Origin: JBBWZH01 sp035544115
GTDB lineage: Bacteria; Actinomycetota; Actinomycetes; Mycobacteriales; CADCTP01
Assembly: GCA_963714145.1 (NCBI GenBank)
Contig: OY970235.1
Span: 5,580,001 to 5,644,000, forward strand
DNA: 64,000 nucleotides
Direction of reading: 5' to 3'
The notes under the pieces were generated by a model. The model was not told the origin of the DNA. It was given only the letters and a program-made list of their open reading frames with translations, and ran no database searches. Shown piece by piece: positions 57,787 through 64,000 of this stretch (positions are counted from its first letter, which is position 1; each line of letters opens with the position of its first letter). The translations under genes and the position numbers were made by a program.

Positions 57787-59093
57787 CCGACATCCCGCGT
57801 CGAGCCGTGTCGCGTACCGCCCGGCTCGCGGCGCTGCCGTTGGGGGTCGCCGGTCGGGCCACCATCGGTCTGGGCAAGCGGCTGGGCGGCAAGTCCTCCG
57901 CGGACGTGACGCTGGAACTGCAGCGGCGCACCGCCGAGCAGCTGTTCGCGGTGCTCGGCCAGCTCAAGGGCGGCGCGATGAAGTTCGGCCAGGCGCTGAG
58001 CGTCTTCGAGGCGGCGTTCCCGGAGGACATGGCCGCGCCCTACCGGCAGGCGCTGACCAAGCTGCAGGAAGCCGCGCCGCCGATGGCCACCCAGACCGTG
58101 CGGCAGGTCATGCGCGAGCAGTTCGGCACCGATTGGCGGGGCCGGTTCGCCGAGTTCAGCGACCAGCCGGCGGCCGCCGCCAGCATCGGTCAGGTGCACC
58201 GGGCCGTCTGGGCGGACGGCCGGCCGGTCGCGGTGAAGGTGCAGTACCCGGGCGCCGGCCCGGCGCTGATCGCCGACCTCACCCAGCTCTCCCGGTTCGC
58301 CCGGATGTTCGCCGCGCTCTCCCCCGGGCTGGACGTGAAACCGCTGATCACCGAGCTGCGGGCGCGGGTGGTCGAGGAGCTCGACTACGCCCAGGAGGCG
58401 GACGCGCAGCGGGCCTTCGCCGCCGCCTACGCCGACGACCCGGAGATCATGGTGCCGCGGATCGTCGCCAGCGCCCCGAAGGCGCTGGTCTCCGAATGGG
58501 TGGACGGCACCCCGCTGTCCGCGGTGATCTCCGGCGGCAGCCAACCGGAGCGGGACCGGGCCGGCTACCTGCTGGCCACGCTGCACTTCTCCGCACCGGC
58601 CCGAGCCGGGCTGCTGCACGCCGACCCGCATCCGGGCAACTTCCGGATCCTGCCGGACGGCCGGCTCGGCGTGTTCGACTTCGGCGCCACCGCCCGGCTA
58701 CCCGGCGGGCTGCCCGAGCCGATCGGCCGGCTCTGCCGGCTGGCCCTGGCCGGCGACGCGGACGCGGTACTCACCGGCCTGCGGGCGGAGGGGTTCATCC
58801 GGCCCGGGATGGCGGTGGACGGCCCGGAGGTGCTCGGCTACGTCCGGCCGATGCTGGAGCCGCTGGCGCACGAGACATTCCAGTTCAGCCGGGAGTGGAT
58901 GCGGGAGCAGGCCGGCCGGATCGCCGATCCCCGGAACGAGGCGGCCCGGGTCGGCCGGCAGCTCAACCTGCCGCCCTCCTACCTGCTGATCCACCGGGTC
59001 ACGCTCGGCTCGATCGGCGTGCTCTGCCAGCTCGGCGCACAGGCGCACTACCGGTCCATCGTCGAACGCTGGCAACCTGGCTTCGCCCCTTGA
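57783..59093 (+). CDS. ABC1/UbiB-family atypical kinase
   Basis: About 436 aa. The ABC1 family motifs are present: LKGGAMKFGQALSVFE (the KxGQ motif), AAASIGQVHRAVWADG, VAVKVQYPG with the catalytic Lys, HADPHPGNFRILPDG and VFDFGATARL. The GTG at 57783 overlaps the ThiF-family stop; an ATG at 57774 is an alternative start. Homologous to Rv3197. Such kinases are tied to quinone/lipid metabolism; the exact substrate is unknown. Confidence 0.9.
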   Translation: MTDIPRRAVSRTARLAALPLGVAGRATIGLGKRLGGKSSADVTLELQRRTAEQLFAVLGQLKGGAMKFGQALSVFEAAFPEDMAAPYRQALTKLQEAAPPMATQTVRQVMREQFGTDWRGRFAEFSDQPAAAASIGQVHRAVWADGRPVAVKVQYPGAGPALIADLTQLSRFARMFAALSPGLDVKPLITELRARVVEELDYAQEADAQRAFAAAYADDPEIMVPRIVASAPKALVSEWVDGTPLSAVISGGSQPERDRAGYLLATLHFSAPARAGLLHADPHPGNFRILPDGRLGVFDFGATARLPGGLPEPIGRLCRLALAGDADAVLTGLRAEGFIRPGMAVDGPEVLGYVRPMLEPLAHETFQFSREWMREQAGRIADPRNEAARVGRQLNLPPSYLLIHRVTLGSIGVLCQLGAQAHYRSIVERWQPGFAP

Positions 59094-59166
59094 GCCGCTT
59101 GAGCCGCCTGAGCCGTCCGACAGCTGGGCCGCCGGGCTCCGGACCAGGTGGCCGCCGGCTGGCTCG

Positions 59167-59322
59167 TCAGAGCCAGGGATCGTCCAGCCGGCCCTCGATC
59201 GCCCTCAGCCGCTCACGGGTGCACGGCTCACAGAGGTACTGCCGGCCGGCCCGGCTGGTCTGCGCCGTCCAGGTTACCGGGGGTTCGTCGGCCGCCTGGC
59301 CGCATGCGCTGCAACTCGCCAC
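59167..59322 (-). CDS. 51-aa zinc-ribbon protein
   Basis: A short ORF with GTG start reading VASCSACGQAADEPP and ending RAIEGRLDDPWL. It has two CxxC pairs (CSAC and CEPC) about 27 residues apart, giving a small treble-clef/zinc-ribbon protein. The arrangement is characteristic and codon use is normal. It is transcribed toward the end of the ABC1 kinase gene. Function unknown. Confidence 0.75.
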   Translation of the reverse strand: MASCSACGQAADEPPVTWTAQTSRAGRQYLCEPCTRERLRAIEGRLDDPWL

Positions 59323-59423
59323 GTCGCCATTGTGACCGCGCCCGCTAAGCCGGGGCTGACGGCTGGGTAAGGTATTTGTTACAAGATCGAATCTGATCCG
59401 GACGGGAACGACCGGAAACGGCA

Positions 59424-59461
59424 GAGCCGCCCGATCCGGTCGAGACCGGATCGGGCGGCTC
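59424..59461. terminator. Long hairpin, probable bidirectional terminator
   Basis: Perfect 17-bp stem GAGCCGCCCGATCCGGT and complement with a 4-base loop. It lies just downstream of the small basic protein gene on the minus strand. Confidence 0.85.
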
Positions 59462-59468
59462 CAGGTGA

Positions 59469-59627
59469 TCAGACCGCGTTAGAAGCGCGGGCGCGTCTGG
59501 CTACCTGCTCGGCCCGGCGCTGCCGCCGACGGGCGGACAGCACGGTCAGCGCGAGCCGGGCACTCTGGGCTTCGGCTTCGCGCTCGCGCATTCGTGCGCG
59601 CGCGAGCTCTTCGTTGAGCAGCAACAT
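59469..59627 (-). CDS. Small basic helical protein, 52 aa
   Basis: Starts at an ATG with AGGAG seven bases upstream. The peptide (MLLLNEELARARMRERE to RRARASNAV) is one long charged helix, rich in Arg, Ala and Glu, that could form a coiled coil or bind nucleic acid. It lies directly downstream of whiB7 on the same strand, about 100 bases away, and is followed by a strong terminator. It could be part of the WhiB7 transcript. Confidence 0.65.
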   Translation of the reverse strand: MLLLNEELARARMREREAEAQSARLALTVLSARRRQRRAEQVARRARASNAV

Positions 59628-59728
59628 GGCGGTACTCCTGATGGTCGGTGGGAGCGTGCGTGCTCCGTGATCTCGATGACTGGGTCGGGATGCCGGCCGG
59701 GTGGCGTTCGTGCCGGTCATTCGTGCGG

Positions 59729-60058
59729 TCATGCGGCGACCTCCTTGCGTGGACGGCCCCTGGGCCGCTTACGGGCGATCACTGTGCCGCGCTCGAAGAT
59801 CTCGCCACCCCAGACGCCCCACGGCTCACGCCGCTGCAGTGCGCCGGTGAGGCAGGCGGCCCGGACCGGGCAGCCCTGGCAGAAGCTCTTCGCGACCTCC
59901 AGCTCAGCGGGGGTCTCGGCGAACCAGAGCTCGGGATCCTGCACGCGGCAGGGTAGGTCGAGCCCGGCCCGCTCAGCCTCGGCGACGTCGAGGCAGAGCA
60001 CGGCGAGCGGAGACGGTGGCATGGCCTCGACGAGTGCCGTCGGCGAGGGGGGATGCAC
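59729..60058 (-). CDS. whiB7: WhiB7-family redox/antibiotic-response regulator
   Basis: A 109-aa WhiB protein with the Fe-S ligand cysteines in the order CRVQDP, CQGCPVRAAC, the GVWGGE turn and a C-terminal AT-hook RGRPRK. The AT-hook distinguishes WhiB7 (WblC) from other WhiB proteins. It partners with the primary sigma factor to activate antibiotic-resistance genes. The GTG start is fixed by AGGAGGTGA seven bases upstream. Next to uvrD2, as in M. tuberculosis. Its leader contains an upstream ORF and a hairpin. Confidence 0.95.
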   Translation of the reverse strand: MHPPSPTALVEAMPPSPLAVLCLDVAEAERAGLDLPCRVQDPELWFAETPAELEVAKSFCQGCPVRAACLTGALQRREPWGVWGGEIFERGTVIARKRPRGRPRKEVAA

Positions 60059-60113
60059 CGGGTCACCTCCTGTGTGACTCGTACGGTCTTGTGGACGGGA
60101 GGGCAGAAACAGA

Positions 60114-60148
60114 GAGGCCGCGGATCCCTGGTGGGATACCGCGGCCTC
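60114..60148 (-). promoter_or_regulatory. Attenuator-like hairpin in the whiB7 leader
   Basis: GAGGCCGCGGATCCC pairs with GGGAT-A-CCGCGGCCTC (15 bp, one bulge, 4-base loop). On the minus strand it is followed by TCTCTGTTTCTG and lies 23 bases after the upstream ORF stop and about 55 bases before whiB7. This fits a transcription attenuator relieved when ribosomes stall in the leader. Confidence 0.75.
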
Positions 60149-60171
60149 AAGGTGAGCCGGTCTGGTGGTTA

Positions 60172-60423
60172 TCAGACTGGTCTACCTCGAGGCGCGGGGC
60201 CCCGGACGGTGGCCGGCTTACGGTCGATGACCGTCAGCGGAGCCGCCTGACCCTGGACCTGGTCGAGCCGCGGGAAGCCGGCGACGGGCAGAGTGCTCCC
60301 GTGCATCCAGCCGCCAACGGGCGCGAGCGGGCGGTACACAGCCGTGCGGGCGATCTCCTCGTTCGCCATGTGCCGCGAGCAGGCAAGGGAGATCGCCGCT
60401 GGCTCCATGATCTTGTTAGTCAT
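60172..60423 (-). CDS. 83-aa upstream ORF in the whiB7 leader
   Basis: ATG at 60423 with GGGAGGTGA upstream; the product MTNKIMEPAAISLACSR and so on ends just before the attenuator hairpin. In WhiB7/WblC leaders of actinobacteria, translation of an upstream ORF senses ribosome-targeting drugs. The peptide has no recognisable domain. Its role is probably regulatory rather than as a protein. Confidence 0.65.
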   Translation of the reverse strand: MTNKIMEPAAISLACSRHMANEEIARTAVYRPLAPVGGWMHGSTLPVAGFPRLDQVQGQAAPLTVIDRKPATVRGPAPRGRPV

Positions 60424-60486
60424 CGCGTCGATCACCTCCCTGCTCCGAGTGGGGTCGAGATGCACTGCGCATCTCGGCTCGTCGCG

Positions 60487-60524
60487 AGGCTAAGCCCCCG
60501 GACAAGACCGGCGCAACGGATTTA
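60487..60524 (-). promoter_or_regulatory. WhiB7-type promoter of the whiB7 leader
   Basis: On the minus strand: TAAAT, then TTGCGC (-35) at 60511-60516, an 18-base spacer and TAGCCT (-10) at 60487-60492. An A/T-rich block directly upstream of a TTG -35 box is the WhiB7-dependent promoter pattern, so autoregulation is expected. A CGAGATGC/GCATCTCG hairpin (60456-60476) lies at the start of the transcript. Confidence 0.7.
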
Positions 60525-60570
60525 CGGACGGGAGTTTTCGCGGTGTGCGGAAGGTGCGCGTTCGGGCACC

Positions 60571-62610
60571 TCAGCCCGATTCGGAGCCGCTCCCGAGGGC
60601 GCCCGCCAGCGGCTCCTCGCCGCGCACGATCGCGAGCACGTCAGCCCCGTAGAGGTCGAGCTTGCGCTGCCCGATGCCGGCGATGGCGACCAGCCCGGGC
60701 ACATCGGCCGGGCGCCGGGCGGCGATCTCGCCGAGCGTCGTGTCGTTCAGCACCACGTACGGCGGGACCCGCTGCACCTCGGCCCGGGATGTCCGCCAGC
60801 TGCGCAGCCGGGCGAACAGCTCGGGGTCGGCACCGTCCGGCAGGTCGCGGTTGCCGCGCCGGCCGGTGGCCCGGGCGGCCGGCTCGGGCGCGATGCCGAA
60901 CAGGAACCGGCTGCGCCGCCGGGACCGCCGCCCGCCCGGTGACCGGGCCAGCGCCCAGGACAGCCGCAGCACCTCGCGGGCCCGGGTGACGCCGACGTAG
61001 AGCAGCCGCCGCTCCTCGTCCACCTGCGGGTCGGTGGTGGCGTGCTGGATCGGCACGGTGCCGTCGACCAGGCCGACCAGGAACACCACGTCCCACTCCA
61101 GGCCCTTGGCCGCATGCAGCGACGCCAGCGTGACGCCCTGCACGGTCGGCGCGTGCTGCGCCGCCGCGCGTTGCTCCAGTTCGACCGCCAGTTCGGGCAG
61201 GCCGGCCGCCGGGACGGTCGCGGCCAGTTCCTCGGCCAGCCCGACCAGCGCGGCCAGCGACTCCCAGCGCTCCCGGGCGGCACCGCCACCGGGCGGCGCG
61301 GTGGCCGACCAGCTCAGCGCCGAGAGCACGGCCCGGACCGCCGCCGGCAGCGCCCCCGCCGACCCGGCATCGGCGTCCGCCGGGGCCCGGGCGGCGCCGC
61401 GCAGCAGCACGATCGCCTCGCGGATCTCCGGCCGCTCGAAGAACCGCTCACCGCCGCGCAGCACGTACGGCACGCCGACGTCGGCCAGCGCCCGCTCGTA
61501 CGTCTCGGACTGGGCGTTGACCCGGAACAGCACCGCGATCTCGCTGGCCGGGGTACCGCCGTCCAGCAGCGCCCGGCACCGGGCGGCGACCGCGGCGGCC
61601 TCGGCCGGCTCGTCCTCGTACTCGGCGAACTCCGGCTCCGGGCCGGGCTTGCGCTGGCCGACCAGCCGCAGCACCGAACGCCGGCCGAGCACCTGGTTGG
61701 CCAGCCCGACCACCTCGGGGGTGGACCGGTAGTCCCGGTGCAGCCGGACGACGGTGCTGCCCGGGTGCCGGCGCGGGAAGTCGAGCAGGAAGTCGGGGCT
61801 GGCACCGGTGAACGAGTAGATGGTCTGGTTCGGGTCGCCGACCACGCACAGGTCGTCCCGGCCGCCGAGCCAGGCGTCCAGCAGCCGCTGCTGCAGCGGG
61901 CTGACGTCCTGGTACTCGTCCACCACGAAGTGCCGGTAGCGGGCCCGGATCTCCTCGGCCACGCTCGGGTGCTCCTCGATCGCCGCCGCGGTGACCAGCA
62001 GCAGGTCCTCGAAGTCGAGCACGCCGGCGCGCGACTTGGTCTCCTCGTAGGCGGTCATCACCGCGAGAATCGTCTCGACCGGGGCCGGCAGCTCCCGGCC
62101 CGCCGCCGCGGCCCGGGCCGGGTAGTCGGTCGGGCCGGTCAGCGTGACCTTGGCCCACTCCAGCTCGCTGGCCAGATCGCGCAGCAGCGTCCGGTCGGCC
62201 TCCCGGATGCCGGCCCGGGCGGCGGACTGGGCGATCAGCCGGATCTTGTGGTCCACCAGGTTCGGCAACGCCCCGCCGAGCACCCGCGGGGCGAAATAGC
62301 GCAGCTGGCGCAGCGCGGCGGCGTGGAAGGTGCGGGCCTGCACGCCGGCGACGCCGAGGCCGTGCAGCCGGGTGCGCATCTCGCCGGCGGCCCGGGCGGT
62401 GAACGTCACCGCGAGCAGCTGGGACGCGGGGACCGCCCCGCACTGCACGGAGTACGCGATCCGGTGGGTGATGGTCCGGGTCTTGCCGGTGCCGGCGCCG
62501 GCCAGGATGCAGACTGGGCCGCGGACCGCACGGGCGGCCTGCTCCTGCTCCGGGTCGAGCCCGCCCAGCACCCCGTCGGCGTCCACGGTCGGACATCCTG
62601 TCAGCCGCAC
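60571..62610 (-). CDS. uvrD2: ATP-dependent DNA helicase UvrD2
   Basis: A 679-aa superfamily 1A helicase with Walker A LAGAGTGKTRT, motif II VVDEYQDVSPLQQ, motif III VVGDPNQTIYSFTGASP, motif V GVTLASLHAAKGLEWDVVF, motif VI RLLYVGVTRARE. A C-terminal HRDC domain (DVPGLVAIAGIGQRKLDLYG) identifies UvrD2. The GTG at 62610 is the longest start; GTG at 62586 (VDADGVLGG) is also reasonable. A repair/replication helicase adjacent to whiB7 in many actinobacteria. Confidence 0.93.
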   Translation of the reverse strand: MRLTGCPTVDADGVLGGLDPEQEQAARAVRGPVCILAGAGTGKTRTITHRIAYSVQCGAVPASQLLAVTFTARAAGEMRTRLHGLGVAGVQARTFHAAALRQLRYFAPRVLGGALPNLVDHKIRLIAQSAARAGIREADRTLLRDLASELEWAKVTLTGPTDYPARAAAAGRELPAPVETILAVMTAYEETKSRAGVLDFEDLLLVTAAAIEEHPSVAEEIRARYRHFVVDEYQDVSPLQQRLLDAWLGGRDDLCVVGDPNQTIYSFTGASPDFLLDFPRRHPGSTVVRLHRDYRSTPEVVGLANQVLGRRSVLRLVGQRKPGPEPEFAEYEDEPAEAAAVAARCRALLDGGTPASEIAVLFRVNAQSETYERALADVGVPYVLRGGERFFERPEIREAIVLLRGAARAPADADAGSAGALPAAVRAVLSALSWSATAPPGGGAARERWESLAALVGLAEELAATVPAAGLPELAVELEQRAAAQHAPTVQGVTLASLHAAKGLEWDVVFLVGLVDGTVPIQHATTDPQVDEERRLLYVGVTRAREVLRLSWALARSPGGRRSRRRSRFLFGIAPEPAARATGRRGNRDLPDGADPELFARLRSWRTSRAEVQRVPPYVVLNDTTLGEIAARRPADVPGLVAIAGIGQRKLDLYGADVLAIVRGEEPLAGALGSGSESG

Positions 62611-62682
62611 CGCGGGAAGCCGACCGCACCCGCCGGTGTTGCGCGGTCTACCTTAGTTGGGCCGGGCGATGGAAGGACTCCG

Positions 62683-62937
62683 ATGCTGACCGTTTACACG
62701 ACGTCGTGGTGCGGCTACTGCCTGCGGCTCAAGCGGCAACTGGAGCGGGAAGGCATCCTCTTCACCGAGGTGAACATCGAAACGGATGAGTCGGCAGCGG
62801 AACTTGTCATGTTGGCCAACGGTGGTAACCGAACAGTGCCTACAGTTGTGCTGCCGAATGGCGTGTCGATGACCAACCCGTCCCTCACACAGGTGAAAGC
62901 TGGTCTGTCAGAGGTAACGAGTTTGCCGACAACCTGA
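62683..62937 (+). CDS. mrx1: Mycoredoxin (glutaredoxin-like)
   Basis: An 84-aa glutaredoxin-fold protein with active site WCGYC near residues 9-13 and the cis-Pro motif TVPTVVLPNGV. The C-terminal TNPSLTQVKAGL is typical of mycoredoxin-1, which reduces mycothiol mixed disulfides. ATG with GGAAGGA upstream. Divergent from uvrD2, as in M. tuberculosis (Rv3198A). Confidence 0.92.
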   Translation: MLTVYTTSWCGYCLRLKRQLEREGILFTEVNIETDESAAELVMLANGGNRTVPTVVLPNGVSMTNPSLTQVKAGLSEVTSLPTT

Positions 62938-63044
62938 CCGGCACGCGACGCCCGCGCTAGTGTGTCCGGACGGCGACGTAGCGTGGCGGGGCGGCTCCAC
63001 GGAGGCGCAACGCGGGGAGTCGCTGCGTCAGTCGGGAGGTGTGT

Positions 63045-63530
63045 GTGTCAGACGACGGGCGTCAGCCCGCGGCGCGTGGCGGAGCAGCACTTGTTGAAGG
63101 CCCATCCAGCACCATCGTGATACGCCGAACAGCCGGCGGTTGGCGGGTTGAAACCGAAGGCCTGGACGACTCTGATCCTTACGCTGAAGACCTTCTTGAG
63201 GCCATGGTGCTTGCCGATCTGCTGGCCGGTGAACTCCGGCCGGGTCCGCGACCACCCAGGCCGACCGGTGCATTGGGCTCGGACGAGCAGCTCCGGCTGT
63301 CCATCCGGCAGCTTGAGCACGCCCTGGCCGCCCGGGTACGCATCGAGCAGGCCATCGGCGTGCTGGCCGAGCGGTGGCGGACGACGCCACGCGACTCGTT
63401 CGAGCGGCTCCGCAAGGTGGCCCGCTCGCTCGGCCGGAAGGTGCACGACTTGGGCGGGGACGTGATCGCCTCGGTCACCGACCCGACTATTGCGCTGCCG
63501 GCAGAGTTGATCCCGCCGCCGTTGCCGTGA
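63045..63530 (+). CDS. ANTAR-domain transcription antitermination-type protein
   Basis: About 161 aa. The C-terminal ~60 residues form an ANTAR-like three-helix bundle (LEHALAARVRIEQAIGVLAE, then FERLRKVARSLGRKVHDL). The N-terminal part contains a strand-rich region with TIVIRRTAGGWRVETEG. ANTAR domains bind paired hairpins in RNA to prevent termination. The GTG at 63045 has GGGAGG upstream. Targets unknown. Confidence 0.75.
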   Translation: MSDDGRQPAARGGAALVEGPSSTIVIRRTAGGWRVETEGLDDSDPYAEDLLEAMVLADLLAGELRPGPRPPRPTGALGSDEQLRLSIRQLEHALAARVRIEQAIGVLAERWRTTPRDSFERLRKVARSLGRKVHDLGGDVIASVTDPTIALPAELIPPPLP

Positions 63531-63577
63531 GCCACCGGCCAGCCTGACGGTTGGCCGGGTAGCGCATCATCGGGAAC

Positions 63578-64000
63578 GTGCGTAGACCCGAGCCCGGTCC
63601 CGGCCGGGCTGGTGCGCCGCTGCCGGTCAGCCCAGATCGGTTGCCGGGCGTGCTGGCCCAACTACTGACCGACGCCGCCCCCGCTGACGAGACGCTCCGG
63701 GTGCTGCTGGACGGGGCGCCGGCGGCCCGGCCGGATCGGCTGGCCGACGCGCTGGTGGACCCGCTCCGGCTGCACGGCCGGGCGGCGCTGCGGGTCAGCG
63801 CCGGCTGGTTCCTGCGGCCGGCGTCGCTGCGGCTGGAACACGGCCGGACCGACCCGGACGCGTACTACCAGGACTGGCTGGACGTCGGCGCGCTGCGCCG
63901 CGAGGTGCTCGACCCGCTCGGCCCCGGCGGCACCGGCCGCTACCTGCCCACCCGCTGGGATCCGGCAGCCGACCGGTCCACCCGGGCCGGCTACCTGACC
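63578..64000 (+). CDS. Uridine kinase-like protein (partial, cut by window edge)
   Basis: GTG start; 141 codons are open to the window end. The sequence LADALVDPLRLHGRAALRVS, SLRLEHGRTDPDAYYQDWLD and VGALRREVLDPLGPGGTGRY is typical of the uridine kinase-like proteins of actinobacteria. The usual P-loop of uridine kinase seems replaced by LLDGAPAARPDRLAD, so catalytic competence is uncertain. The 3' end is missing. Confidence 0.65.
   Translation, partial: MRRPEPGPGRAGAPLPVSPDRLPGVLAQLLTDAAPADETLRVLLDGAPAARPDRLADALVDPLRLHGRAALRVSAGWFLRPASLRLEHGRTDPDAYYQDWLDVGALRREVLDPLGPGGTGRYLPTRWDPAADRSTRAGYLT

Overview
The window is very GC-rich (roughly 73%) actinobacterial DNA, most likely from Micromonosporaceae (an Actinoplanes-like organism). 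The evidence is codon use, frequent GTG starts, translationally coupled operons, AfsR/SARP regulators, WhiB7, mycoredoxin, UPF0182 and DUF5679 proteins. It falls into two halves, divided at an initiator tRNA-Met near 45.4 kb.

Accessory half (1-45.4 kb). Three separate RiPP-type loci lie here. (i) 1-17.2 kb, minus strand: a tightly coupled operon of SARP regulator, leader-binding ThiF-like F protein, YcaO cyclodehydratase, a 49-codon ORF, SagB-type azoline dehydrogenase, LanB glutamylation domain, a separate thiopeptide-type elimination domain (split by a frameshift), an M50 metallopeptidase with a PqqD-like front end, an ABC-2 exporter, and a second paralogous YcaO at the left edge. The expected product is a linear or thiopeptide-like azole peptide with dehydroamino acids. 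Its precursor is not visible and probably lies left of position 1. (ii) 20.8-27.4 kb, minus strand: a class IV lanthipeptide synthetase (LanL), a 77-aa precursor with an unusually acidic two-cysteine core, and a MalT/SARP chimeric regulator. (iii) 38.6-45.1 kb: a SARP regulator, a 90-aa TTG-started candidate precursor and a B12-type radical SAM RiPP maturase in one operon. Divergent from it is a small protein coupled to an endolysin-like amidase, and further right a small secreted protein. Matching 11-bp-period direct repeats (CGCAAG boxes) sit in front of the outward genes, suggesting one SARP regulon.

Between these loci are ordinary accessory genes: membrane protein, phosphotransferase, GNAT, MmcQ/YjbR, an NB-ARC fragment of an AfsR-type regulator, GH3 beta-glucosidase, glyoxalase-like proteins, a SigE-family sigma factor with a membrane partner, a PadR regulator pair, a broken hypothetical gene, and a secreted protein built from near-identical 40-residue repeats.

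Core half (45.5-64 kb). Gene order resembles the actinobacterial block known from Mycobacterium tuberculosis (Rv3193c-Rv3198A): UPF0182, PPA1309-like, YlbL-type protease, zinc metalloprotease, ABC1 kinase, WhiB7, UvrD2 and mycoredoxin, with extra genes interspersed. The whiB7 leader is well preserved: a WhiB7-type promoter, a long upstream ORF and an attenuator-like hairpin. The window ends in an ANTAR-domain protein and a partial uridine kinase-like gene. A 108-bp tandem repeat and DnaA-box-like pairs lie in intergenic DNA of this half.
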